Below are positions 47,625 to 58,262 of a DNA stretch of 64,000 bases, piece after piece. The DNA is from Desulfoprunum benzoelyticum (GTDB lineage: Bacteria > Desulfobacterota > Desulfobulbia > Desulfobulbales > Desulfocapsaceae). The stretch is taken from assembly GCF_014201505.1 (NCBI RefSeq), contig NZ_JACHEO010000017.1:20052-84051 (forward strand), read 5' to 3'. The notes beneath the pieces were generated by a model that had not been told where the DNA came from, made no database searches, and saw nothing but the letters and a program-made list of their open reading frames with translations. Each line of letters opens with the position of its first letter. Within the stretch, counting starts at the first letter, position 1. Made by a program: the position numbers and the translations under genes.

Positions 47625-48250
47625 CGGAACAGTTGCTGGAGGATTTGCCAAAGGTTATTGCAGAACTGGAGAAGAAGTGCCGGGAGAATCCGAAGTCGGT
47701 CTCGGCATTTCATCATCTCGGACTGGTGTACATGAAGGCCGGCAGAACGGAAGAGGCGATTTCCTCCTTGGAGAGGGCGGTCGAGATTGACCCCTTGAAT
47801 GGTGACGCAATGATCAACCTCGGAGCAATCTACTTTGGCCTGGGGAAACTTGACAAGGCGCTTGCGCTCAATGAAAAGGCGATCTCGGTTCACCCCGAAG
47901 GGGCGCAGGCATATGCTAATCTTGGGTTGATCAGGCAGCAGCGTAATGAGTTGGACAAGGCGCTCGAGGCCTATGAAAAAGCCCTCCAGTATAACCCCCG
48001 ATTGGCCACCGTGTGGATGAACCTTACTTCTCTTCTGACAATGAAGGGGGAGGATGAGAGAGCCCTCGCCGCTGCTCGCAAAGGGTTGGAATTGGAACCT
48101 GACTCTGCCCTTGCTCACAACAACCTTGCCGTTGCCCTGTACTTCAGCGGGGAATATGCGACTGCAATGAAACATCTTGATAAGGCAAAGGAGCTTGGCT
48201 ATTCCGTTGATCCGAACTTTGTCGCCCGACTGCGTGAAAAAATAAACTGA
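47621..48250 (+). CDS. Tetratricopeptide repeat protein
   Basis: The 209-residue protein consists of five to six TPR motifs, for example NPKSVSAFHHLGLVYMKAGR and DKALALNEKAISVHPEGAQA. No signal peptide is present, so it is cytoplasmic. GAGGA precedes the ATG. TPR proteins hold complexes together; the partners here are unknown, but it is in line with the HEAT and second TPR gene downstream. Confidence 0.85.
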   Translation: MTEQLLEDLPKVIAELEKKCRENPKSVSAFHHLGLVYMKAGRTEEAISSLERAVEIDPLNGDAMINLGAIYFGLGKLDKALALNEKAISVHPEGAQAYANLGLIRQQRNELDKALEAYEKALQYNPRLATVWMNLTSLLTMKGEDERALAAARKGLELEPDSALAHNNLAVALYFSGEYATAMKHLDKAKELGYSVDPNFVARLREKIN

Positions 48251-48282
48251 TCCGATGCTACAGGGTCGGAAGACGGTAAGAT

Positions 48283-49416
48283 ATGGCAAAGGAACAGTTG
48301 AAAAAAAGGCCGTGGTGTCCATTCTGCGGACAGACGGTCGGGCGTCCATCGGAGGCCTCCGTTCGCAAGATGACGGAATTTCCTGTGGGCGCATGCCAGT
48401 GCGGAGCGGTGTATACATGTGACGCTACCGGGCATAATGTTGGGGCGGCGATGGTCGAGGCCCTGGTCTACGCCTGCGGTGATAATTGGGATCTGGCCTG
48501 GGAACTGATGCCGGAAGATGACTATCTGACCGGTCGCATCGAGAATTACGACGAGACCTTGCATCAGGTCATCGAGATGAAGAATATCGATGGCCGCTAT
48601 GTCCGTGGAGTGTTGTACTTTGTTCGGCTGCACACCGAGATATCGGAATTGGCCCGTCGGCTGAAGGATAAAAAAGAACACCAGATTGCCGAGTCCACAC
48701 CCATCGCCAAGGTTCAGGACCCTGTAATCGAGTCCGCTCCAGCGCGAAACCGGGTTCGCCAAAAGGCGACGAAACAGGCAGTCAGGGAAATGGTTGATCG
48801 AAGTGATATCGACGGCCTGGCAGGGTTATGCTTCGACGACAAGAAAACTCTGCGCCTGATGCAGCGTCTGCTCTATGATCCTGATGAGGAGAAACGGTGG
48901 AAAACGGCCTGGACCATCGGTCAGGTTTGTGCTCGAGTGGCAAGCCGTGAACCCGGTCAGGTCTCTGAGCTCCTGCATAGGCTTTTCGAGGCCTGTTCCG
49001 ATTCTGCCGCCACGCCGTGGGGCATGGTCGAGGCGATTGGCTATGTCATTGCCGAGCGGCCGGATATCTTCGGGGCCTTCACCCGCTATCTGCTCCGCTA
49101 TATCGGCGAGCAATCAACCCAGATTCAGGTTATATGGGCGATGGGGGAGATCGCCCGCAAACGGCCGGATCTTATTCGGGATACACCTTTTTTCAACCTT
49201 TTCCATTTCCTGCAGCATCCGGATCCGCGAGTGCGCGGCCTCATCGCCAGGCTTTTGGGGCGAATCAAAGCCACGGAGGCCGCTTTGCAGCTGATGGTCC
49301 TGAAGGACGATAATGCCGGGTTGATAGTCTGGGAAAACGGGAAAGCTTGTACAACGACGGTTGCCGCTGAGGCTGCGAAGGCAATCAGCGCGATCCACGG
49401 AGGGAAAGAAGCATGA
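48283..49416 (+). CDS. DVU0298-type HEAT-repeat protein
   Basis: The 377-residue protein starts with a zinc-binding segment (CPFCGQ, then CQCGAVYTC) and a middle acidic helical part. HEAT-like repeats follow (about 195-370; KRWKTAWTIGQVCARVASRE, DPRVRGLIARLLGRI). I recall this as the DVU0298 family, conserved in sulfate reducers, with unknown function. It precedes and overlaps (ATGA) the TPR gene. Confidence 0.75.
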   Translation: MAKEQLKKRPWCPFCGQTVGRPSEASVRKMTEFPVGACQCGAVYTCDATGHNVGAAMVEALVYACGDNWDLAWELMPEDDYLTGRIENYDETLHQVIEMKNIDGRYVRGVLYFVRLHTEISELARRLKDKKEHQIAESTPIAKVQDPVIESAPARNRVRQKATKQAVREMVDRSDIDGLAGLCFDDKKTLRLMQRLLYDPDEEKRWKTAWTIGQVCARVASREPGQVSELLHRLFEACSDSAATPWGMVEAIGYVIAERPDIFGAFTRYLLRYIGEQSTQIQVIWAMGEIARKRPDLIRDTPFFNLFHFLQHPDPRVRGLIARLLGRIKATEAALQLMVLKDDNAGLIVWENGKACTTTVAAEAAKAISAIHGGKEA

Positions 49417-50012
49417 CGACAACATTACAGAATATCGGCTCCATCGCTCCGATGGCAGGCGCGAAAGACACTGATCCTGCCGACCCGGTGCGAACCGATT
49501 ATGAAGAAGGCCGGCGATTTCTGCAGAACCGGGAATACTCTCAGGCGGCTGTTTCGCTGCATAATGCTCTGGTTGGTTTTGAGAAGAGAGGGGAAGAGAC
49601 GGGGATTGCCAACGCCTCCAACCAACTGGGCCATGTCTGCCTGGCGCGACAGGAATTCACGCAGGCGTTGCAGCATTATCAGCGAGCCCTGGGGATTTGC
49701 GACAAGTTGCAGGATCAAATGAGTCTGGTTGCGGTTCAAAAGAAGCTCATCGAAGTATTTCGAGGTCTTAACGATCACTCGAAGGCAATCGAGATCTGTC
49801 TGGAACTGCTCGACAGCTATCACCGCAACAATGATCCGCGCGGAACGGTGGAGATACTTGAGGAGATGGCACTGATCTATCTCGACTCCGGCAACAAGGG
49901 AAAAGCTGCCGATGCCTACCGCACCGTGGCCTCGATCCACCGGAACTTCCGACATCATAGCATCGCTGAAAGTTATGTGAAAAAGGCGGAAGATATTGAT
50001 CAGGCCGCCTGA
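49413..50012 (+). CDS. Tetratricopeptide repeat protein, coupled to HEAT-repeat gene
   Basis: The 199-residue cytoplasmic protein has four to five TPR motifs (about 27-185). Its ATG overlaps the preceding stop by four bases and has a good GGAGGG site. The coupling suggests that the two proteins work together. Confidence 0.82.
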   Translation: MTTTLQNIGSIAPMAGAKDTDPADPVRTDYEEGRRFLQNREYSQAAVSLHNALVGFEKRGEETGIANASNQLGHVCLARQEFTQALQHYQRALGICDKLQDQMSLVAVQKKLIEVFRGLNDHSKAIEICLELLDSYHRNNDPRGTVEILEEMALIYLDSGNKGKAADAYRTVASIHRNFRHHSIAESYVKKAEDIDQAA

Positions 50013-50033
50013 TCAAAACTGAATGTAGAACAC

Positions 50034-50699
50034 ATGTTTACCGGGATAATTGAAGGGACGGGCAGGCTTTTGAGGAAAAGGGCAATCGGTGGAGGGATAG
50101 CCTTTGATCTCGAGGCCGGATTTGCGCTCGATGACCCTCAGGAAGGTGAATCCATTGCCATTAATGGGGTATGCCTGACTGCCTACAATATATCCGGACG
50201 TCATTTCAGCGCCGACGTTTCTCCTGAGACACTGTCCCGAACCCAACTAGGAAGATTGAGCAGCGGAGATCTCGTCAATATGGAGAGGGCGCTTCGGCTT
50301 TCCGATCGATTGGGTGGGCACCTGGTCTCCGGACATGTAGATTGTGTTGCCGTGGTCAGCAGTCGAAAGCCGTTCGGTGATTATACGATTTTCACCTTTT
50401 CATTGCCCAAAGCGCAGAGCCGTTATATTGTCGAGAAGGGTTCAGTCGCGGTCGATGGGATCAGTCTGACGGTCAATTCTTGTGCAGCAGATCAATTTTC
50501 GGTGTCGATCATCCCGCACACCGTGAAAATGACAACGTTGAATTCATTGCAGGTTGGGCATCATGTCAATATCGAAGTCGATATCATCGGCAAGTATGTC
50601 GAGAAACTCCTCGGTGCGCATATCCAGTCATCCGCTATCGACGGGGGTGGAAATGGCATAGATGCCGCTTTCCTTGCGGAGCATGGTTTTTTCAGGTGA
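50034..50699 (+). CDS. ribE: Riboflavin synthase, alpha subunit
   Basis: The 221-residue protein starts MFTGIIEGTG and has two homologous lumazine-binding halves (INGVCLTAYNI about residue 44; VDGISLTVNSC about 142). It joins two lumazine molecules into riboflavin. Spacing to ribBA (43 bases) fits one operon. Confidence 0.95.
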   Translation: MFTGIIEGTGRLLRKRAIGGGIAFDLEAGFALDDPQEGESIAINGVCLTAYNISGRHFSADVSPETLSRTQLGRLSSGDLVNMERALRLSDRLGGHLVSGHVDCVAVVSSRKPFGDYTIFTFSLPKAQSRYIVEKGSVAVDGISLTVNSCAADQFSVSIIPHTVKMTTLNSLQVGHHVNIEVDIIGKYVEKLLGAHIQSSAIDGGGNGIDAAFLAEHGFFR

Positions 50700-50742
50700 A
50701 TCGAAGGTCCGGAATCTAAACTTTTTCTGATGTGTGAATATT

Positions 50743-51954
50743 ATGGCCGTGAGTTCGATTGAGGAAGTAATTGAAGATATAAAGGCCGGGAAGATGATCA
50801 TCCTGGTTGATGATGAAGACCGTGAAAATGAGGGTGACCTCTGTATGGCGGCAGAGGCCGTAACCGATGAGGCGATCAATTTCATGGCGACCTATGGGCG
50901 AGGGTTGATTTGCCTGACTCTCAGTCCGGACCTTGTCGACAAGTTAAAGCTGCCGATGATGGTGAGCGATAATAAATCACCTTACGGTACCGGCTTTACT
51001 ATCAGTATTGAAGCCAGCACCGGAGTGTCGACCGGGATATCTGCTGCCGACAGGGCCCGGACGGTGCAGGCGGCAGTGGCAAAAGACGCCAAACCGAGCG
51101 ACCTGGTGAGCCCGGGACATATATTTCCGCTGCGGGCCAAGCAGGGCGGAGTGCTGGTGCGGACTGGACAGACGGAGGGATCCGTCGATCTCGCCCGGCT
51201 CGCCGGCATGACCACAGCTGGTGTTATCTGTGAAATAATGAACGATGACGGGACGATGTCGCGGATGCCCGATCTCGAGAAATTCGCAGACAAACATGGT
51301 CTCAAGATCGCGACAATCGCCGACCTCGTCGCCTATCGACTGCGGCAGGACGTGCTTGTCCATCGGGCTGCGCAGGCGCGGTTGCCGACCGAGCATGCTG
51401 GGGAATTCACTGCTATCGTCTACACCAACGACGTTGATCGTCACCACCACATCGCTTTGATAAAAGGGGATATTTCGAAGGCTGAACGGGTCCTGGTGCG
51501 GGTTCATTCCGAGTGTCTGACCGGTGACGTTTTTGGGTCTTCGCGTTGTGATTGCGGAGTCCAATTGAATGCGGCGATGAGGATGATCGATCAGGAAGGG
51601 TGTGGAATCCTCGTGTATATGCGACAGGAAGGGCGAGGGATAGGGCTCATCAATAAGTTGAAGGCCTACCATCTGCAGGACAGTCAGGGTATGGACACCG
51701 TTGAGGCCAACCTCAAATTGGGATTCAAGGCTGATTTGCGGGACTATGGTATCGGGGCCCAGATCCTCAGGGACCTCGGAGTGAAAAAGATGGCGTTGTT
51801 GACCAATAACCCTAAAAAGATCATTGGTCTGGAAGGTTACGGCATCGAGGTGGTAGCTCGATATCCGATCGAGATCCTGTCAAATCCGGAGAACAGGGAA
51901 TACTTGCAGTGCAAACGAGATAGAATGGGCCACCTGTTTGAGGTTCTTGAATAG
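50743..51954 (+). CDS. ribBA: Bifunctional DHBP synthase / GTP cyclohydrolase II
   Basis: The 403-residue protein has an N-terminal RibB domain ([11 protein letters not shown], and [13 protein letters not shown]) and a C-terminal RibA domain with the zinc site [16 protein letters not shown] and the RQEGRGIGL motif. It makes both precursors of the pathway. I chose the ATG at 50743 over a GTG at 50734. Confidence 0.95.
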   Translation: MAVSSIEEVIEDIKAGKMIILVDDEDRENEGDLCMAAEAVTDEAINFMATYGRGLICLTLSPDLVDKLKLPMMVSDNKSPYGTGFTISIEASTGVSTGISAADRARTVQAAVAKDAKPSDLVSPGHIFPLRAKQGGVLVRTGQTEGSVDLARLAGMTTAGVICEIMNDDGTMSRMPDLEKFADKHGLKIATIADLVAYRLRQDVLVHRAAQARLPTEHAGEFTAIVYTNDVDRHHHIALIKGDISKAERVLVRVHSECLTGDVFGSSRCDCGVQLNAAMRMIDQEGCGILVYMRQEGRGIGLINKLKAYHLQDSQGMDTVEANLKLGFKADLRDYGIGAQILRDLGVKKMALLTNNPKKIIGLEGYGIEVVARYPIEILSNPENREYLQCKRDRMGHLFEVLE

Positions 51955-52009
51955 TTTTCAGGTAGTGCCTGTGGGCAATTACCGATTTTGAATATTTTTG
52001 GTGAGAATA

Positions 52010-52477
52010 ATGGCAAATTTTATCGAAGGGAATCTGAAGGCGGATGGAAAGAAGTTCGGGATCGTCATAGCCCGTTTCAATTCCTTTATATCTGAAAAGC
52101 TGCTCGAGGGGGCGCTTGATACTCTTCAGCGTTCCGGGGCTCAAGCCACAGACATTGATGTCGTGCGGGTTCCGGGAGCATTCGAGATTCCCCTGATTGC
52201 CAAAAAAATGGCTGGTTCCCAGAAATACGACGCGATCATCTGTCTGGGGGTAGTCATTCGCGGGGCGACGCCTCATTTTGATGTTGTCGTCAACGAGGTT
52301 TCCAAGGGAACTGCCCAGGTTGGTCTCGATACAGGGGTACCGGTTCTCTTCGGGGTGTTGACTACCGAAACGATAGAGCAGGCGATCGAACGAAGCGGCA
52401 CCAAGGCTGGCAACAAGGGGGCGGATGTTGCGGTGGCAGCGATCGAGATGGCCAATTTGATCTCCAACCTTCTGTAA
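52010..52477 (+). CDS. ribH: 6,7-dimethyl-8-ribityllumazine synthase
   Basis: The 155-residue enzyme has [25 protein letters not shown] and [14 protein letters not shown] with the catalytic His. It makes lumazine, the substrate of RibE, and forms icosahedral or pentamer shells. An upstream TTG at 51998 is less likely than the ATG. Confidence 0.95.
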   Translation: MANFIEGNLKADGKKFGIVIARFNSFISEKLLEGALDTLQRSGAQATDIDVVRVPGAFEIPLIAKKMAGSQKYDAIICLGVVIRGATPHFDVVVNEVSKGTAQVGLDTGVPVLFGVLTTETIEQAIERSGTKAGNKGADVAVAAIEMANLISNLL

Positions 52478-52597
52478 TCATTTCGCTCTATTTCGGAGCG
52501 GGCATTCTTTCCCTCCGGCGTCAACTGGCCCTGTTCCTTGTTGAAGTTAACGATGCAATGCCAGTTTTGATGCTTCGCCCTTTGTCGTTCATTATCT

Positions 52598-53023
52598 ATG
52601 GGAACTCGCCGACAATCACGTGAGGCTGCTCTCCAGTACCTCTTTCAGGAGGATTTTTCTAAACCGGCTGAGCTGGAACGGGAAGACCTGGCTGATCGAT
52701 TCGCCCTTTTTTGTGGACTTTTTCATGTCAGCAAAAAAGGGCGTTCGTATGCACTTGAATTATTGCGGATATCTATCGCCAACCGTGAAAGGATCGATGA
52801 ACTGATACGGCAGGCCGCAGTCAACTGGCGTTTGTCGAGGATAGCCGCAGCAGACAGGAACATTCTCAGGCTGGCTGTCTGCGAAATGCTCTATATCGAA
52901 GATGTACCGGATGAAGTGGCTATCAATGAGGCCGTCGAAATAGCCAAACGTTTTGGTGGTGATGACTCGCCATCATTTGTCAACGGGGTCCTCGATGCAG
53001 TGAGAAAAATCCTCCGCGGGTGA
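52598..53023 (+). CDS. nusB: Transcription antitermination factor NusB
   Basis: The 141-residue helical protein starts MGTRRQSREAALQYLFQED, a typical NusB N-terminus. The C-terminal part ends with the VAINEAVEIAKRFGGDDSP-type segment and FVNGVLD. It binds boxA RNA in rRNA leaders. ribH-nusB is a common gene order. Confidence 0.95.
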   Translation: MGTRRQSREAALQYLFQEDFSKPAELEREDLADRFALFCGLFHVSKKGRSYALELLRISIANRERIDELIRQAAVNWRLSRIAAADRNILRLAVCEMLYIEDVPDEVAINEAVEIAKRFGGDDSPSFVNGVLDAVRKILRG

Positions 53024-53114
53024 CGTGCTGCGCGCCTCTCCGGCTTGCATTTTCTAGATACTCCCGTTATATCATTAGATAATTAATCAGGAGTCAAGAA
53101 ACGTAATTCGGAGT

Positions 53115-55241
53115 ATGGCGCTGTTTATGGCATCATCAGAAAAATCAAAACCAGGATTCAAACAGGAAACATTTGCCCTTCTTGGCGTCTTTGGTGCACT
53201 ATTCCTCCTTCTCAGCATCCTCTCCCGTTCTCTCAACAAGGAAGAGAACTGGTGCGGAGAGATTGGATCCACCATTTCTCAGGTTCTCCTCGGTCTTGCC
53301 GGTTGGGGTGCCTATTTCATCGTTTTTCTCTTGTTCCTATTGGCTCTGCATGTTTTCAGGCCGAAAATTACCGTAACACGCTTGCTTGAGGTGGTTATTG
53401 GGCTTGCGCTTGCCTTGGCTGCCTTTTGTGGTTTGCTGTCATCGCTTGCACTAAAAAATGTCCTGCTCATAGAATCCGGAGGTTGGCTCGGGACATGGAT
53501 TTTCTCATTTTTTCAAGCCATTATAGGCGGCCCGGGGACGGTCCTTTTTCTTGCTCTCGTCCTTCTGGTCTCGATGATGCTCGCCACCCAATTTTCTCCG
53601 TATCATTTCTTTACCGAATTATGGCGGGTCGCGGCCAATGTGCCACGCCGCTTGGTGAAGAGGGATGAGTCCGACTGCGATGTCCAACCGACGGTAGTAC
53701 GCAACCGTCGAAGCAAGGGCGGCAGTGTCGAACACCTGTCACAGGATCCAGGTGCAGTCCCCTTGGTCAAGGAAGTCCCAAATCCTCAGGAAGTTAAGAA
53801 TCCAGAAGAAAAAAATCCGCCTCGATTGCTGACCCGCGGGGATTGGCAACTTCCCCCCCTTACACTGCTGGATGCAAATCCGCAGGTTCAGGAAAAAGTG
53901 GGAAAAGATACCTATTACAAGATATCTCAGCAACTGGAAGAGCAACTTGGTAATTTCGGAGTGTCCGGTAAGGTCATCGGTATATCTCCAGGCCCTGTCG
54001 TTACGACCTACGAATATTCCCCCGCTCCCGGAGTAAAAATTAACAAAATAGTTGGGTTGGCCGATGATCTCGCTCTAGGTCTGCGGGCAAAATCGGTCCG
54101 TGTGGTCGGATCGGTGCCGGGGAAAGCGGCTTTGGGTATAGAAATACCGAACGAAAAGAGGCAGATCGTTCATATTCGGGACCTGATAGAAGAGGAGGCG
54201 TATCGTCACAACTCCGATAAACTGTGTATTGCTCTCGGGTTGGACGTCGTCGGAAATCTGGTCATGGATAACCTGGCAAAGATGCCACATCTTCTGATCG
54301 CCGGGGCTACCGGTGCCGGGAAGAGTGTCGGTATCAATACGATCATCGCCTCCATTCTCTTTAACGCTACCCCGGCGGAGGTGCGATTCCTGATGATAGA
54401 TCCGAAGAGGATTGAATTGTCAGGATATGAAGGTATACCCCATCTGCTGCATCCGGTGGTGGTTGATCCGCGATTGGCCTCAAAGGCACTGAACTGGGCA
54501 GTTAGAGAGATGGAACGACGGTATCGTCTGCTTGAAGAGGCCAAGGTTAAGAATTTCGATTCGTATAATAAGCAGACTGTCGACAAGCTACCATATATCG
54601 TTGTTATCGTGGATGAGCTTGCTGATTTGATGATGGTCGCGTCAAAAGACGTTGAAACAGCGATTGCCCGTCTCGCTCAGATGGCGCGAGCGGCAGGCAT
54701 TCATTTGATCCTTGCCACCCAGCGACCTTCAGTCGACGTTCTGACCGGATTGATCAAAGCGAATTTTCCCACCAGGATCTCATTTAAGGTGTCGTCCAAG
54801 ATCGACTCGCGTACTATCCTCGACGCATCGGGTGCGGAACATCTTCTCGGCGCTGGCGATATGCTTTTTCTTGCCCCGGGAACCTCCAGTTTAAAAAGAA
54901 TTCACGGGGCATACATATCGGAAGCTGAAACGACCAGAGTCGTCGAATTCCTGAAGAAACAGGGTGGATTTGCCTATGATGAGTCGATTCTCGATGAGAT
55001 TGAAGCAGATGATGAGGGACGTAATGGCGATGATCCTCAGGAACAGGATGAGCGTTACGACGAAGCGGTTGCCATTGTAACCGAATCCGGGCAAGCTTCA
55101 ATTTCAATGCTGCAGAGAAGACTACGGGTTGGGTACAATCGAGCTGCACGGATGATTGAGGCCATGGAACAGGAGGGAGTCATCGGGCCGGCGGATGGTT
55201 CGAAGGCGAGGGAAGTATTGGTGCGAAACAATTACACATAG
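53115..55241 (+). CDS. ftsK: DNA translocase FtsK/SpoIIIE
   Basis: The 708-residue protein has four membrane helices in the first about 180 residues, a linker, and the motor domain with Walker A LIAGATGAGKSVGIN and Walker B VVIVDELADLMM. The C-terminal gamma winged-helix (RYDEAVAIVTESGQASISML) recognises KOPS. It moves chromosome ends across the septum at division. GGAG precedes the ATG; a second Met (MASSEKS) four codons on is possible. Confidence 0.95.
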   Translation: MALFMASSEKSKPGFKQETFALLGVFGALFLLLSILSRSLNKEENWCGEIGSTISQVLLGLAGWGAYFIVFLLFLLALHVFRPKITVTRLLEVVIGLALALAAFCGLLSSLALKNVLLIESGGWLGTWIFSFFQAIIGGPGTVLFLALVLLVSMMLATQFSPYHFFTELWRVAANVPRRLVKRDESDCDVQPTVVRNRRSKGGSVEHLSQDPGAVPLVKEVPNPQEVKNPEEKNPPRLLTRGDWQLPPLTLLDANPQVQEKVGKDTYYKISQQLEEQLGNFGVSGKVIGISPGPVVTTYEYSPAPGVKINKIVGLADDLALGLRAKSVRVVGSVPGKAALGIEIPNEKRQIVHIRDLIEEEAYRHNSDKLCIALGLDVVGNLVMDNLAKMPHLLIAGATGAGKSVGINTIIASILFNATPAEVRFLMIDPKRIELSGYEGIPHLLHPVVVDPRLASKALNWAVREMERRYRLLEEAKVKNFDSYNKQTVDKLPYIVVIVDELADLMMVASKDVETAIARLAQMARAAGIHLILATQRPSVDVLTGLIKANFPTRISFKVSSKIDSRTILDASGAEHLLGAGDMLFLAPGTSSLKRIHGAYISEAETTRVVEFLKKQGGFAYDESILDEIEADDEGRNGDDPQEQDERYDEAVAIVTESGQASISMLQRRLRVGYNRAARMIEAMEQEGVIGPADGSKAREVLVRNNYT

Positions 55242-55272
55242 TGTGTTAGCTGCGGTGTTTGTTGAAATTATC

Positions 55273-55299
55273 TTGACAATTACAGGGTAACAATATAAA
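55273..55299 (+). promoter_or_regulatory. Candidate promoter of the apr operon
   Basis: TTGACA at 55273-55278 is followed, with a 15-bp spacer, by TATAAA at 55294-55299. The spacer is shorter than ideal, but both boxes are near consensus. The leader to aprB would be about 200 bases. No other hexamer pair as good is seen between ftsK and aprB. Confidence 0.5.
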
Positions 55300-55508
55300 A
55301 AAGAGCATTGGAAAATGAGTAACCATTCATTTATTCTAACTGAATTTTTTTTTGGTTAAAATTACTTCACGGTGTCAATTGGTGGTTGGGCAGATTGTCT
55401 GGCCGGTTATCAAGTTGTAGTTTTGAAGTGACGCGGATTGAGTATAGGTAAAGTTGGTCCTGCATGTGCAGGATCGCAACAGTGAAAACAAACTGAGGAG
55501 GTAGTTTA

Positions 55509-55925
55509 ATGCCAAGTTATGTAGATCCTTCCAAATGTGATGGCTGCAAAGGTGGAGACAAAACCGCATGCATGTACATCTGTCCCAATGACCTCATGGT
55601 CCTTGAGAAAACAGAGATGAGGGCTTACAACCAAGAGCCCGATGCATGTTGGGAGTGTTACTCCTGTGTCAAGATTTGTCCCCAGGGTGCGATTTTTGTT
55701 CGTGGCTATGACGACTTTGTTCCGATGGGCGGCCAGGTGCATCCGATGCGCAGTGCCGATTCCATCATGTGGACGGTGAAATTTCGTAATGGGAACATTA
55801 AACGTTTTAAATTTCCTGTTCGTACCACTGCTGAGGGTGCTGCCAATGCCTATGTCGGGCAAATGGGCGGTAGTCTGGATGATGAATGTCTGCTTCTCGA
55901 GGCTAACCTACCTACCCCTAAATAA
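55509..55925 (+). CDS. aprB: Adenylylsulfate reductase beta subunit
   Basis: The 138-residue ferredoxin-like subunit has two [4Fe-4S] clusters. The first is CDGCKGGDKTACMYICPND, with the typical insertion, and the second is CWECYSCVKICPQG. It passes electrons to the FAD of AprA, which reduces APS to sulfite and AMP. GAGGAGGT precedes the ATG. It is the first gene of the aprBA operon. Confidence 0.97.
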   Translation: MPSYVDPSKCDGCKGGDKTACMYICPNDLMVLEKTEMRAYNQEPDACWECYSCVKICPQGAIFVRGYDDFVPMGGQVHPMRSADSIMWTVKFRNGNIKRFKFPVRTTAEGAANAYVGQMGGSLDDECLLLEANLPTPK

Positions 55926-55985
55926 AATCGGTTAGGATAGAGTTCGAAATTCCAACATAATCTTTAGTATATAGGAGATGTAGAT

Positions 55986-58004
55986 ATGGCATTGCCAAAT
56001 AAACCCAAAGGTGAAATTCCTGCCGTAGTTGATCCGCAGATTGTTGAACATGATGTGGATATTCTGATCGTCGGTGGTGGTATGGCTGCTTGCGGTGCTG
56101 CTTTCGAGGTTAAGAAGTGGGCGCCGGCTGACATGAAAATCGTTTTGGTTGACAAGGCTGCTCTCGAGCGTTCGGGCGCCGTTGCCCAAGGACTTTCTGC
56201 AATCAATACCTACATTGGCAGCAACCCGATTGAAAGTTATGTCAAGATGGTCCGAAACGACCTGATGGGTGTTATTCGTGAAGACCTTGTTTATGACTGT
56301 GGTCGCCACGTAGACGAGTCTGTAAAATTGTTCGAAGAGTGGGGTCTTCCGATCTGGAAGAAGGACGCTAACGGTGAGACTCTTGACGGCGCCAAGCCGG
56401 CACCGACCCTGCGTGAGGGTGGTGAGCCGGTTCGAACCGGCAAGTGGCAGATCATGATCAACGGTGAGTCCTATAAATGCATCGTCGCCGAGCCCGCCAA
56501 GACCGCTCTGGGAGCTGACAATATTCTCGAGCGTATCTTTATCGTCAAACTGCTCCTTGACAAAAATAAACCGAACCAGATCGCCGGTGCGGTTGGTTTC
56601 TCCACTCGTGAAAACGCCGTCCACATCTTCCGTTGCAAGGCATGCTGTATAGCCTGCGGTGGTGCGGTAAACATCTTCCGTCCCCGGTCTACCGGTGAAG
56701 GCAAGGGCCGTGCATGGTATCCGGTATGGAATGCTGGATCCACCTACACTCTGGCCGCTCAGGTCGGCGCTACGCTGACGATGATGGAAAACCGTTTCAC
56801 GCCGTCTCGTTTCAAAGACGGTTATGGTCCGGTTGGCGCATGGTTCCTGCTGTTCAAGGCCAAGGTACAGAATGGTCTGGGTGAGTTCTATGCCAACAGT
56901 GACTCCGTCAAGGACGAGCTGGAAAAATTCATGCCGTATGGCGGATCCCCGGTTACCCCGACCTGTCTGCGTAACCACCTGATGCTCAACGAGTTGAAGG
57001 CTGGCCGTGGCCCGATCTATATGGCTACCGATGTTGCATTGAATGCTTTCCTGGATGAGCGTCGCGCCAAAGGCATGGACGAGAAGGCAGTGCAGAAGTT
57101 CTGGAAACATCTTGAGTCTGAGGCATGGGAGGACTTTCTTGACATGTCTTGTGGGCAGGCCGGTCTGTGGGCCGGGATGAACATCGAGCCTGAGAAGATC
57201 GGATCTGAGATCATGCCGACCGAACCCTACATGCTCGGCTCCCACTCCGGTTGTTGCGGTATCTGGACCTCCGGGCCGGAAGAATCATGGGTACCGGACA
57301 TTCAGAACCCTTCGCGTGCGCATAAGTTTAAATGGGGTTACAACCGTATGACCACCGTCGATGGTCTCTTCACCGCTGGTGATGGCGTTGGGGCTTCCGG
57401 TCATAAGTTCAGCTCCGGTTCTCATGCCGAGGGCCGTATCGCTGCCAAGCAGATGGTAAAATTCGTCCGTGACAACGCCAGCTTCAAGCCTGAACTGAAG
57501 CAGACCTCCAAAGAACTGGCTGATGAGATATATGCACCGGTACGGCGCTATGTTGAATTCGTCGGTGCCTCCACAGCTGCCGATGTCAACCCGAACTACT
57601 GCAAGCCGTCCGGCCTGATGATGCGCTTGATGAAGGCTACCGATGAGTATGGTGGTGGTGTTGCTACCTACTATATGACCTCCGGTAAACTGCTCAACAT
57701 CTGTCTCGATCTGCTCCGCCTCCTCCGTGAGGATTCAGAGAAGATGGCTGCAGGTGATCTCCATGAGCTGCTTCGTTGCTGGGAAAATTATCACCGTATC
57801 TGGTGTGTCGAGTCCCATATTCGTCACATTGAATTCCGTAAGGAGTCACGTTACCCAGGATTCTATTACAGATCGGATTTCCCCACCTGTGATGATGAGA
57901 ACTGGAAGTGTTTCGTCAACTCCACCTTCAATCCGGATACCCAGGAATGGAAGGTCGAGAAGGTTGAAAACGTGAATATCATCGCGACTGATCCATGGCT
58001 GTAA
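55986..58004 (+). CDS. aprA: Adenylylsulfate reductase alpha subunit
   Basis: The 672-residue flavoprotein has the FAD-binding DILIVGGGMAACGAAFE near the N-terminus and a fumarate-reductase-like C-terminal part. It carries out APS + 2 e- to sulfite + AMP in the cytoplasm. AGGAGAT lies before the ATG. It forms a heterodimer with AprB. A terminator follows at 58038. Confidence 0.97.
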   Translation: MALPNKPKGEIPAVVDPQIVEHDVDILIVGGGMAACGAAFEVKKWAPADMKIVLVDKAALERSGAVAQGLSAINTYIGSNPIESYVKMVRNDLMGVIREDLVYDCGRHVDESVKLFEEWGLPIWKKDANGETLDGAKPAPTLREGGEPVRTGKWQIMINGESYKCIVAEPAKTALGADNILERIFIVKLLLDKNKPNQIAGAVGFSTRENAVHIFRCKACCIACGGAVNIFRPRSTGEGKGRAWYPVWNAGSTYTLAAQVGATLTMMENRFTPSRFKDGYGPVGAWFLLFKAKVQNGLGEFYANSDSVKDELEKFMPYGGSPVTPTCLRNHLMLNELKAGRGPIYMATDVALNAFLDERRAKGMDEKAVQKFWKHLESEAWEDFLDMSCGQAGLWAGMNIEPEKIGSEIMPTEPYMLGSHSGCCGIWTSGPEESWVPDIQNPSRAHKFKWGYNRMTTVDGLFTAGDGVGASGHKFSSGSHAEGRIAAKQMVKFVRDNASFKPELKQTSKELADEIYAPVRRYVEFVGASTAADVNPNYCKPSGLMMRLMKATDEYGGGVATYYMTSGKLLNICLDLLRLLREDSEKMAAGDLHELLRCWENYHRIWCVESHIRHIEFRKESRYPGFYYRSDFPTCDDENWKCFVNSTFNPDTQEWKVEKVENVNIIATDPWL

Positions 58005-58037
58005 TTTATAGCTCTTTGATGTAGTTGTTAGATGTGA

Positions 58038-58070
58038 AAATCTCCAGGAGTCTCTGATTCCTGGAGATTT
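58038..58070 (+). terminator. Terminator after aprA
   Basis: A 12-bp stem (58038-58049 with 58059-58070) has a 9-base loop and a T-rich tail. It separates the apr operon from qmo, so the two are probably transcribed separately. Confidence 0.9.
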
Positions 58071-58262
58071 TTATTATATGGCCTTTTATTTTATAGCGGT
58101 TTGAGAAATATCTAGGTTCTCAGTCCGATATAGGATAAAAGGTTGTTTGTGTGATGAAATTCAAGGCCAACAGTTGATATGTTTTTTAACTGCTCGATGG
58201 TAGGGTGATGTTGAGAGGCATGTCGATAGCACATATTTTAAGTGAAATCAATGGAGGAAAGT

